From Streptomyces hygroscopicus (GTDB lineage: Bacteria; Actinomycetota; Actinomycetes; Streptomycetales; Streptomycetaceae), in NCBI GenBank assembly GCA_002021875.1, contig CP018627.1, positions 1,302,001 through 1,366,000 on the forward strand: a DNA stretch of 64,000 bases, in the 5' to 3' direction. Shown here piece by piece: positions 55,644 through 64,000 of this stretch. The position numbers and the translations under genes were made by a program. The notes beneath the pieces are model-generated. The model saw nothing but the letters and a program-made list of their open reading frames with translations. It had not been told where the DNA came from and made no database searches. The first letter of the stretch is position 1; every line of letters starts with the position of its first letter.

Positions 55644-56600
55644 ATGACCAAGACCGCTGCGCGGCCGCCCGCCGAGGCGATCGCCGTCCACCCAGTGCAG
55701 GCGCCGCCCCCGGCGGGGGGTCGGGGGCGGCGCCGCCTCGCCGACCAGGCCCGCGCCTACGGCTTCCTCCTCGGCGGTCTCGTCTGCTTCGCGCTGTTCT
55801 CCTGGTACCCGGCGATCCGCGCGGTCGTGATCGCCTTCCAGAAGTACACGCCCGGCTCGTCCCCCGAATGGGTCGGCACCGCCAACTTCACCCGGGTCCT
55901 GCACGATCCGGAGTTCACCGCGGCGTGGCGGAACACCCTCACCTTCACGCTGCTGGCGCTGGTCATCGGCTTCGCGATCCCGTTCCTGCTCGCCCTCGTC
56001 CTCAATGAACTCCGGCACGCCAAGGCGTTCTTCCGGGTCGTGGTCTATCTGCCGGTGATGATCCCGCCGGTGGTCAGCGCCCTGCTGTGGAAGTGGTTCT
56101 ACGACCCCGGCGCCGGGCTGGCCAACGAGGCGCTGCGCTTCGCGCATCTGCCCACCTCGAACTGGTCCAACGGCGCCGACACCGCCCTGGTCTCCCTCGT
56201 CATCGTCGCCACCTGGGCCAATATGGGCGGCACCGTCCTGATCTATCTGGCGGCCCTGCAGTCCATCCCCGGTGAGCTGTACGAGGCGGCCGAGCTGGAC
56301 GGCGCGAGCCTGCTGCAACGCGTCCGCCATGTCACGATCCCCCAGACGCGGTTCGTCATCCTGATGCTGATGCTGCTGCAGATCATCGCGACGATGCAGG
56401 TCTTCACCGAGCCCTTCGTGATCACCGGCGGCGGCCCGGAGAACGCCACGGTCACCGTCCTCTACCTCATCTACAAGTACGCCTTCCTCTACAACGACTT
56501 CGGTGGCGCGTGTGCGCTGAGCGTGATGCTGCTCGTGCTGCTCGGCGCCTTCTCCGCCCTCTATCTGCGGCTGACCCGCTCCGGGGAGGACGAAGCGTGA
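55644..56600 (+). CDS. ABC sugar importer permease, MalF/UgpA-type, 318 aa
   Basis: Inner-membrane channel subunit with about six hydrophobic helices after a 35-residue proline/arginine-rich cytoplasmic N-terminus. The EAA loop that contacts the ATPase is present (YEAAELDGASLLQRVRHVTI, about residues 213-232). ATG at 55644 is four bases after the binding-protein stop, and the last bases overlap the next permease as GTGA. It pairs with that permease to form the transmembrane heterodimer. Confidence 0.95.
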   Translation: MTKTAARPPAEAIAVHPVQAPPPAGGRGRRRLADQARAYGFLLGGLVCFALFSWYPAIRAVVIAFQKYTPGSSPEWVGTANFTRVLHDPEFTAAWRNTLTFTLLALVIGFAIPFLLALVLNELRHAKAFFRVVVYLPVMIPPVVSALLWKWFYDPGAGLANEALRFAHLPTSNWSNGADTALVSLVIVATWANMGGTVLIYLAALQSIPGELYEAAELDGASLLQRVRHVTIPQTRFVILMLMLLQIIATMQVFTEPFVITGGGPENATVTVLYLIYKYAFLYNDFGGACALSVMLLVLLGAFSALYLRLTRSGEDEA

Positions 56601-57472
56601 GCACCCGGACCCTCGTCTCCCCCGCCGCCCTGGCCCGCCCCCGCGGCCGGGCCGTCTACTGGACGGTCTTCACGGCCGTGGTGGTGCTGTTCGCGATCGC
56701 CTTCCTCTTCCCCGTCTACTGGATGGTGACCGGTGCGATGAAGTCGCCGGACGAGGTGGCGCAGACCCCGCCCAGCCTCGTCCCGAAGCAGTGGCACTCC
56801 ACCGGCTACACCGACGCCTGGGACCTGATGCAGCTTCCGCAGCATCTGTGGAACACGGTGGTGCAGGCGACCGGTGCCTGGCTGTTCCAGCTCGTCTTCT
56901 GTACGGCCGCCGCCTACGCCCTGTCCAAACTGAAGCCCGCCTTCGGCAAGGTGATCCTCGGTGGCATCCTCGCCACGCTGATGGTCCCGGCCCAGGCGCT
57001 GGTCGTGCCGAAGTATCTGACCGTCGCCGATCTGCCGCTGATCCACACCAGCCTGCTCAACGACCCGCTCGCGATCTGGCTGCCGGCCGTGGCCAACGCC
57101 TTCAACCTCTACCTCCTCAAGCGATTCTTCGACCAGATCCCGCGCGACGTCCTGGAGGCCGCCGAGATCGACGGCGCCGGAAAGCTGCGCACCCTGTGGT
57201 CGATCGTGCTGCCCATGTCGCGTCCGGTGCTCGGCGTTGTGTCGATCTTCGCGCTGGTCGCGGTGTGGCAGGACTTCCTGTGGCCGCTGATGGTCTTCTC
57301 CGACACCGGCAAGCAGCCGATCAGCGTCGCACTCGTCCAGCTGTCGCAGAACATCCAGCTGACCGTGCTCATCGCCGCGATGGTCATCGCCAGCATCCCG
57401 ATGGTCGCGCTGTTCCTCGTCTTCCAGCGGCACATCATCGCCGGGATCAGCGCGGGCAGCACGAAGGGCTGA
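56597..57472 (+). CDS. ABC sugar importer permease, MalG/UgpE-type, 291 aa
   Basis: Second channel subunit. Start is the GTG at 56597, overlapping the previous stop (GTGA), which indicates coupling. It has about six hydrophobic segments, and the EAA loop reads VLEAAEIDGAGKLRTLWSIV near residues 188-207, followed by LPMSRP. The C-terminus FQRHIIAGISAGSTKG is typical of this subunit. It works with the upstream permease and the lipoprotein; energy must come from an ATPase encoded elsewhere. Confidence 0.95.
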   Translation: MSTRTLVSPAALARPRGRAVYWTVFTAVVVLFAIAFLFPVYWMVTGAMKSPDEVAQTPPSLVPKQWHSTGYTDAWDLMQLPQHLWNTVVQATGAWLFQLVFCTAAAYALSKLKPAFGKVILGGILATLMVPAQALVVPKYLTVADLPLIHTSLLNDPLAIWLPAVANAFNLYLLKRFFDQIPRDVLEAAEIDGAGKLRTLWSIVLPMSRPVLGVVSIFALVAVWQDFLWPLMVFSDTGKQPISVALVQLSQNIQLTVLIAAMVIASIPMVALFLVFQRHIIAGISAGSTKG

Positions 57473-57502
57473 TATCGCCCCCTCGACAGAAAGGCATCCA
57501 CC

Positions 57503-59101
57503 GTGGCCCAGCCCACCCCTGCCCGGACGCCCCACGACTGGTGGCGCTCCGCCGTCATCTACCAGGTGTATGTGCGCAGCTTCGCCGACGGGGACGGCGA
57601 CGGCACCGGCGACCTCGCGGGCGTCCGCGCCAGGCTGCCGTACCTCGCCGAACTCGGCGTCGACGCGCTGTGGTTCAGCCCCTGGTACCAGTCGCCCATG
57701 AAGGACGGCGGCTATGACGTCGCCGACTACCGCGCCATCGACCCGGCCTTCGGCACCCTGGCCGAGGCGGAGAAGCTCATCGCCGAGGCCCGGGAGCTGG
57801 GCATCCGCACGATCGTCGACATCGTGCCGAACCACGTCTCCGACCAGCACCCCTGGTGGCGTGCCGCCCTCGCCGGCGGCCCCGAGCGCGAGCTCTTCCA
57901 CTTCCGCCCGGGCCGCGGCGACCACGGTGAACTGCCGCCGAACGACTGGAAGTCGGAGTTCGGCGGCCCGGCGTGGACCCGGCTGCCCGACGGCCACTGG
58001 TATCTGCATCTGTTCGCCCCCGAGCAGCCGGACCTCAACTGGGCGCACCCTGCCGTACGCCAGGAACACGAGGACATCCTGCGCTTCTGGTTCGACCGGG
58101 GCGTCGCGGGCGTCCGCATCGACTCGGCCGCCCTCCTGGCCAAGGATCCCCGGCTGCCCGACTTCGTCGAGGGCCGCGATCCGCATCCGTACGTCGACCG
58201 CGACGAACTCCATGACATCTACCGCTCCTGGCGCGGGGTGGCCGACGAGCACGGAGGTGTGTTCGTCGGTGAGGTGTGGCTGCCCGACAGCGAGCGCTTC
58301 GCCCGCTATCTGCGCCCGGACGAGCTGCACACCGCCTTCAACTTCTCCTTTCTGGCGTGCCCCTGGGAGCCCCGGCGGCTGCGGGCGTCGATCGACGAGA
58401 CGCTCGCCGAACACGCTCCGGTGGGCGCGCCCGCCACGTGGGTGCTGTGCAACCACGATGTGACCCGCACGGTCACCCGCTACGGGCGCGAGGACACCGG
58501 TTTCGACTTCGCCACCAAGGTCTTCGGCACCCCCACCGACCTCGCCCTCGGCACCCGGCGGGCGCGGGCCGCCGCCCTGCTGTCGCTGGCCCTGCCCGGC
58601 GCCGTCTACGTCTACCAGGGGGAGGAACTGGGCCTGCCCGAGGCCGACATCCCCCGCGACCGCATCCAGGACCCGATGCACTTCCGCTCAGGCGGCATCG
58701 ACCCGGGCCGCGACGGCTGCCGGGTGCCGCTGCCGTGGGGGGCCAAGGCGCCGTACGCCGGTTTCGGCTCGCACCAGGAGCCGTGGCTGCCGCAGCCCGC
58801 GCACTGGCCTGCGTACGCGGCCGATGCGCAGGAGGCGGACCCGGGGTCGATGCTCGCCCTCTACCGCGAGGCGATCCGCATCCGCCGCGCCACCCCCGGT
58901 TTCGGCGACGGGCCGCTGACCTGGCTCCCCTCGGCCGACGGTGTCCTGGCCTTCGCCCGTGACAACGGTCTGATCTGCATGGTCAACCTCGCGGACACCC
59001 CCGCCGAGCTGCACGGCACCTCCCGGCTGCTGCTCAGCAGCGGCCCACTGGACGACCAGGGCCGCCTTCCGCAGGACACGGCGGCCTGGCTGCTCGCCTG
59101 A
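57503..59101 (+). CDS. GH13 alpha-glucosidase (oligo-1,6/alpha-glucosidase type), cytoplasmic, 532 aa
   Basis: Hydrolyses imported alpha-glucooligosaccharides to glucose. The GH13 barrel starts at once with WWRSAVIYQVYVRSFADGDG and carries the usual regions: DIVPNH, GVRIDSA with the nucleophile Asp207, VGEVW with the acid/base Glu257, and NHDVTR with Asp319. There is no signal peptide, so it is intracellular. Start GTG at 57503 has AGAAAGG eight bases upstream, 30 bp after the permease stop, so it is in the same operon. Bond specificity (alpha-1,4, 1,6 or 1,3) cannot be read with certainty; the neighbouring alpha-1,3-glucanase suggests nigerooligosaccharides. Confidence 0.93.
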   Translation: MAQPTPARTPHDWWRSAVIYQVYVRSFADGDGDGTGDLAGVRARLPYLAELGVDALWFSPWYQSPMKDGGYDVADYRAIDPAFGTLAEAEKLIAEARELGIRTIVDIVPNHVSDQHPWWRAALAGGPERELFHFRPGRGDHGELPPNDWKSEFGGPAWTRLPDGHWYLHLFAPEQPDLNWAHPAVRQEHEDILRFWFDRGVAGVRIDSAALLAKDPRLPDFVEGRDPHPYVDRDELHDIYRSWRGVADEHGGVFVGEVWLPDSERFARYLRPDELHTAFNFSFLACPWEPRRLRASIDETLAEHAPVGAPATWVLCNHDVTRTVTRYGREDTGFDFATKVFGTPTDLALGTRRARAAALLSLALPGAVYVYQGEELGLPEADIPRDRIQDPMHFRSGGIDPGRDGCRVPLPWGAKAPYAGFGSHQEPWLPQPAHWPAYAADAQEADPGSMLALYREAIRIRRATPGFGDGPLTWLPSADGVLAFARDNGLICMVNLADTPAELHGTSRLLLSSGPLDDQGRLPQDTAAWLLA

Positions 59102-59154
59102 ACCACCCCCACCGCACCGCGCTATCCCCACCCCCACCACGAAGGGATCAGCAC

Positions 59155-61338
59155 ATGCACAGCAGCATCGCATCGGCATCCGCCAGGCGCTTGTCGGCGA
59201 TCGGCGTGGCCGTCGCCCTGGCGGCCGGCATGCTCGTCACCCTGACCCCCACGGCCGCACACGCGGCGGCGGGCGCCGCCCTGCCCTTCACCTCGGTCGA
59301 GGCCGAGTCGGCCACCACCACGGGTACGAAGATCGGCCCCGACTTCACCCAGGGCACCCTCGCCTCCGAGGCGTCCGGGCGCCAGGCCGTCCGCCTCGCC
59401 ACCGGCCAGCGCGTCGAGTTCACCGCACCGCGCGCCGCCAACGCGGTGAACGTCTCCTACAGCGTGCCCGACGGCCAGTCGGGCGCGCTCAACGTCTATG
59501 TCAACGGCACCAAGCTGGCCAAGACCCTCACGGTCACGTCCAAGTACTCGTATGTGGACACCGGCTGGATCATGGGCTCGAAGACCCACCACTTCTACGA
59601 CAACGCCCGGCTGCTGCTCGGCCAGAACGTCCAGGCCGGTGACAAGATCGCCTTCGAGGCGGCGAATGCCCAGGTCACCGTCGATGTGGCCGATTTCGAG
59701 CAGGTCGCGGCGGCGGCGAGCCAGCCCGCCGGATCGGTCTCGGTCACCTCCAAGGGCGCCGACCCCAGCGGGCAGGGCGACTCCACCCAGGCGTTCCGGG
59801 ACGCCATCGCCGCCGCCCAGGGCGGCGTGGTCTGGATCCCGCCGGGTGACTACAAGCTGACCTCCTCCCTGAGCGGTGTCCAGAACGTCACCCTGCAGGG
59901 CGCCGGCGGCTGGCACTCCGTCGTGCACAGCTCGCGGTTCATCGACCAGACCAGTTCCTCCGGCAACGTCCACATCAAGGACTTCGCGGTCATCGGCGAG
60001 GTCACCGAGCGCGTCGACTCCAACCCGGACAACTTCGTCAACGGCTCGCTCGGCCCGGGCTCCAGTGTGTCGGGCATGTGGATCCAGCATCTGAAGGTCG
60101 GTCTCTGGCTGACCGGCAACAACGACAACCTCGTGATCGAGAACAACCGCATCCTGGATACCACCGCCGACGGCCTCAACCTCAACGGCAGCGCCAAGGA
60201 GGTGAGGGTCCGGAACAACTTCCTGCGCAACCAGGGCGACGACTCGCTCGCCATGTGGTCGCTGAACTCCCCGGACGTGAGCAGCAGCTTCGAGAACAAC
60301 ACCATCTCGCAGCCGAACCTCGCCAATGGCATCGCGATCTACGGCGGCAGGGACATCACGGTCAAGAACAACCTGATCTCCGACACCAACGCGCTGGGCA
60401 GCGGCATCGCCATCTCCAACCAGAAGTTCCTCGACCCGTTCCACCCGCTGGCCGGCACCATCACGGTCGACGGCAACACGCTCGTGCGCGCGGGCGCCAT
60501 GAACCCCAACTGGAACCACCCGATGGGCGCCCTGCGCGTCGACTCCTACGACAGCGCGATCGACGCCACCGTCAACATCACCAACACGACCATCACGGAC
60601 AGCCCGTACAGCGCCTTCGAGTTCGTCTCCGGCGGCGGCCGGGGCTACGCGGTCAAGAACGTCAATGTGACCGGCGCGACCGTGAGCAACCCCGGAACGG
60701 TCGTCGTCCAGGCCGAGGCGCAGGGAGCGGCGAAGTTCAGCAATGTCACCGCCTCCAGCGTCGGCGTCGCGGGCGTCTACAACTGCCCGTTCCCGGCCGG
60801 TTCGGGCACCTTCGAGGTCGCCGACGGCGGCGGCAACTCCGGCTGGAGCAGCACCTGGTCGGACTGCTCCACCTGGCCCCAGCCCGGCCAGGGCAACCCG
60901 GACCCCGACCCGGGCCGCAACCTCGCCAAGGGCCGCCCGGCCACCGCGACCGGCTCCCAGGACGTCTACACCCCCGCCAAGGCGGTCGACGGCGACGCCG
61001 GGACCTACTGGGAGTCGGCCAACAACGCCTTTCCGCAGGCCCTGACCGTGGACCTGGGCTCCAGCCAGGCCGTCCGCCGGCTGGTGCTGAAGCTGCCGCC
61101 CTCCTCGGCGTGGGGTGCCCGTACCCAGACCCTGTCCGTGCTGGGCAGCGCCGATGGCTCCGCGTACTCGACGGTGGTGGGCTCGCAGGGCTACCGCTTC
61201 GACCCGGCGACCGGCAACAAGGTCACCGTCGACCTGCCCGGCACCACGCAGGTGCGCTACCTGAAGCTCAATGTCACCGGCAACACGGGCTGGCCGGCGG
61301 CCCAGCTCAGTGAGGTGGAGGCGTACCTGACCTCGTGA
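59155..61338 (+). CDS. Secreted GH87-type alpha-1,3-glucanase with discoidin domain, 727 aa
   Basis: Signal peptide with a cleavage site near residue 36 (TAAHAAA). It is followed by a carbohydrate-binding-like beta-sandwich (about 45-185, starting FTSVEAESATT), a right-handed beta-helix (about 195-560), a Pro/Asp linker (NPDPDPGRN) and a C-terminal F5/8 type C (CBM32-like) domain (about 585-727). The helix carries TADGLNLNG with Asp339 and QGDDSLAMWS with Asp362-Asp363. The spacing of 23 and 1 residues matches the three catalytic aspartates I recall for GH87 alpha-1,3-glucanases. ATG at 59155 with GAAGGGAT before it, 53 bp after the glucosidase. It likely cuts alpha-1,3-glucan (fungal wall or dextran-type polymers) outside the cell to feed the importer. 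Pectate lyase-like annotation is the alternative for the fold. Confidence 0.85.
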   Translation: MHSSIASASARRLSAIGVAVALAAGMLVTLTPTAAHAAAGAALPFTSVEAESATTTGTKIGPDFTQGTLASEASGRQAVRLATGQRVEFTAPRAANAVNVSYSVPDGQSGALNVYVNGTKLAKTLTVTSKYSYVDTGWIMGSKTHHFYDNARLLLGQNVQAGDKIAFEAANAQVTVDVADFEQVAAAASQPAGSVSVTSKGADPSGQGDSTQAFRDAIAAAQGGVVWIPPGDYKLTSSLSGVQNVTLQGAGGWHSVVHSSRFIDQTSSSGNVHIKDFAVIGEVTERVDSNPDNFVNGSLGPGSSVSGMWIQHLKVGLWLTGNNDNLVIENNRILDTTADGLNLNGSAKEVRVRNNFLRNQGDDSLAMWSLNSPDVSSSFENNTISQPNLANGIAIYGGRDITVKNNLISDTNALGSGIAISNQKFLDPFHPLAGTITVDGNTLVRAGAMNPNWNHPMGALRVDSYDSAIDATVNITNTTITDSPYSAFEFVSGGGRGYAVKNVNVTGATVSNPGTVVVQAEAQGAAKFSNVTASSVGVAGVYNCPFPAGSGTFEVADGGGNSGWSSTWSDCSTWPQPGQGNPDPDPGRNLAKGRPATATGSQDVYTPAKAVDGDAGTYWESANNAFPQALTVDLGSSQAVRRLVLKLPPSSAWGARTQTLSVLGSADGSAYSTVVGSQGYRFDPATGNKVTVDLPGTTQVRYLKLNVTGNTGWPAAQLSEVEAYLTS

Positions 61339-61346
61339 CCCTCGCC

Positions 61347-61427
61347 CCCGCGCTTCGCCGCCCGAAGCCGCCCGAAGCCGCCCGGAGCCACTCGGACGCC
61401 CCGGTTCCCGGCCCGGCGAAGCGCGGG
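61347..61427 (+). terminator. Long hairpin after the GH87 gene
   Basis: CCCGCGCTTCGCCG (61347-61360) is the exact reverse complement of 61414-61427, separated by 53 bases that include three copies of a CGCCCGAAGC-like decamer. It probably ends the catabolic operon and insulates argG. Confidence 0.6.
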
Positions 61428-61462
61428 ACGCGGCGCTGGATCACGAGCATTACCAGGGGCGC

Positions 61463-62946
<1,484 letters not shown>

Positions 62947-62970
62947 GTCTTCGCTCCAGCGCGCGACAAC

Positions 62971-63003
62971 GGCCAGGACACCCCTCGACGGGGCGTCCTG
63001 GCC
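62971..63003 (+). terminator. Strong terminator hairpin after argG
   Basis: GGCCAGGACACCCC (62971-62984) pairs with GGGGCGTCCTGGCC (62990-63003) over a 5-base loop, with a single A-C mismatch. It lies 24 bp after the argG stop and has no U-tract. Confidence 0.85.
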
Positions 63004-63032
63004 GTGCGCTTTCCCTGGTGGCACGAGAGGTA

Positions 63033-63060
63033 TTGACGCCCCGGGTGAGTCCTCTATCAT
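63033..63060 (+). promoter_or_regulatory. Housekeeping-type promoter upstream of the GH62 gene
   Basis: TTGACG (63033-63038), 16-bp spacer, TATCAT (63055-63060). This is close to the HrdB consensus. Transcription would start near 63067 and give a leader of about 185 nt. The stretch from 62947 to 63250 holds otherwise only the argG terminator and the palindrome noted below. Confidence 0.65.
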
Positions 63061-63087
63061 CCAGGGCGTCCGAAAGACCGGGCAGCA

Positions 63088-63101
63088 TTCGATATATCGA
63101 A
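63088..63101. promoter_or_regulatory. 14-bp perfect palindrome, candidate operator
   Basis: TTCGATATATCGAA lies about 20 bp downstream of the predicted start of transcription for the GH62 gene. It is AT-rich in a GC-rich setting, as repressor sites often are. The protein that would bind it is not known. Confidence 0.5.
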
Positions 63102-63250
63102 CGCACGCGCCGTACGCACCCAGCACGACAGCACCCGCACCCCGCACCATCCGTTCCGGTAAGGCCCTCCCCACGCGCCACCGTGCCGGATCCACGAAGG
63201 CGCCCGCGGTGCTCGTGCGGCGGGCCTCCGACCGCCCCTTGGAGCCCCGC

Positions 63251-64000
63251 ATGCTTCCACCCGGACGACGTCCTCATCCCCGCCCCTGCCACGCGGCGGT
63301 GGTGTTCCTGTTAGGTCTGGCGATGTCGCTGTTCGCCCTCCCCTGGGGCCGGCCGCCGCCCAGGACGCGAGCGCACCGGCCGCCGAGAGAGCCACCGCCC
63401 AGCTGCCCGGCAGCTTCCAGTGGTCCTCCAGCGGCCAGCTGATCGCCCCCAAACCCGATGCGAGCCATCCCGTGGTCTCCGTCAAGGACCCGACCGTGAT
63501 CCAGGCGGGCGCCAATACGCTCGACTACTGGGTCATCTGCGACGACGCCAAGTGCTATCTGTTCTCCTCGGACGACAACGGCCACCTCTTCCGCTCGGAG
63601 ACCACCGTCGGCGAGTTCCCGGGCGGCTTCCGTAACACCCAACTCGTCCTGGAAGACTCCAAGTTCGCCCTGTTCGAGGGCGATGCCGTCTACCGCGTAC
63701 AGGGGACCGACACCTATCTGCTGATGATGGAGGCCATCGGCAGCGACGGCAGGCGCTACTACCGCTCCTTCACCGCCCAGGGGCTCACCGGCCAGTGGCA
63801 GCCCCTGGCGGCCACCGAGTCCAACCCCTTCGCGCGCAGCAACAACGTGTCCTTCCCGGCCGGGGCCTGGACCCGCGACATCAGCCACGGTGAGCTCATC
63901 CGGACCGGAAACGACCAGACCATGACCATCAACCCGTGTCGTCTCCAATTCCTCTACCAGGGCATGAACCCCTCGGCCGGCGGGGACTACTCGCAACTCC
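63251..64000 (+). pseudogene. Secreted GH62 alpha-L-arabinofuranosidase gene, frameshifted and internally deleted; cut by the right edge
   Basis: The start ATG at 63251 (GGAG seven bases upstream) opens a signal-peptide-like sequence that includes one TTA codon (63311-63313), so it would depend on bldA. The frame breaks at the C-run 63340-63343. One extra C would restore a natural ending LGPAAAQD and join it to the GH62 frame, which then runs open to the window end. The GH62 part begins LPGSFQWSSSG and keeps the putative base Asp in VKDPT (63487-63489) and acid Glu in MEAIGSDG (63730-63732). It goes directly from KDPTV to DYWVICDD, however, omitting about 100 residues of the five-bladed propeller present in the family. 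Two independent lesions suggest a dead gene; a sequencing error could explain only the frameshift. Confidence 0.75.

Overview
The window looks like a Streptomyces chromosome. The DNA is very GC-rich and codons mostly end in G or C. Features such as giant modular polyketide synthase (PKS) genes, a long-form argG behind an ArgR-type box, an ABC sugar importer with no ATPase gene, and secreted glycosidases with long signal peptides are typical of that genus. The species is not determined; the violaceusniger/hygroscopicus clade is a guess from the type of cluster.

Bases 1-45701 (minus strand) hold the upstream end of a hybrid NRPS/PKS cluster, transcribed right to left. An NRPS (C-A-PCP-C, 1599 aa) is followed, with a GTGA overlap, by a PKS of 5694 aa (KSQ loading module plus modules 1-3). 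A 57-bp gap leads to a PKS of 7100 aa (modules 4-7), and an ATGA overlap leads to a third PKS (module 8) that runs off the left edge. The C-A-PCP-C layout is that of RapP/FkbP, which add an imino acid and close the ring of rapamycin and FK506. The adenylation pocket reads as proline/pipecolate-like. Read colinearly, the PKS starts from acetate and then adds methylmalonate (hydroxyl), methylmalonate (alkene), malonate (hydroxyl), an unusual extender (VASH acyltransferase; alkene), methylmalonate (KR with an altered catalytic residue), methylmalonate (fully reduced) and methylmalonate (alkene), followed by malonate. This fits an FKBP-ligand macrolide of the meridamycin type, an assignment made from memory of that family. 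Just upstream of the NRPS, 45809-46261 carries the decayed remains of an ornithine/lysine-cyclodeaminase-family gene, the kind of enzyme that makes proline or pipecolate.

Bases 46425-48743 are a LysR regulator and a divergent MFS transporter with a perfect inverted repeat between them. Bases 48779-52992 are a TetR regulator and, 13 bp behind it, a complete DnaE-type DNA polymerase III alpha subunit. Five tandem 13-bp palindromic repeats precede the pair. This regulated polymerase copy is the most unusual arrangement in the window.

Bases 53033-61338 form a catabolic locus: a LacI repressor, lipoprotein, two permeases, a GH13 alpha-glucosidase and a secreted GH87-type alpha-1,3-glucanase. The likely scheme is extracellular cutting of alpha-1,3-glucan, import of oligosaccharides using a shared ATPase encoded elsewhere, and hydrolysis inside the cell. 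After a hairpin comes argG (apparently leaderless and ArgR-controlled), a strong terminator, and a broken GH62 arabinofuranosidase gene cut by the right edge. It has a frameshift in the signal peptide and an in-frame internal deletion. I saw no tRNA, rRNA, CRISPR array or insertion sequence.
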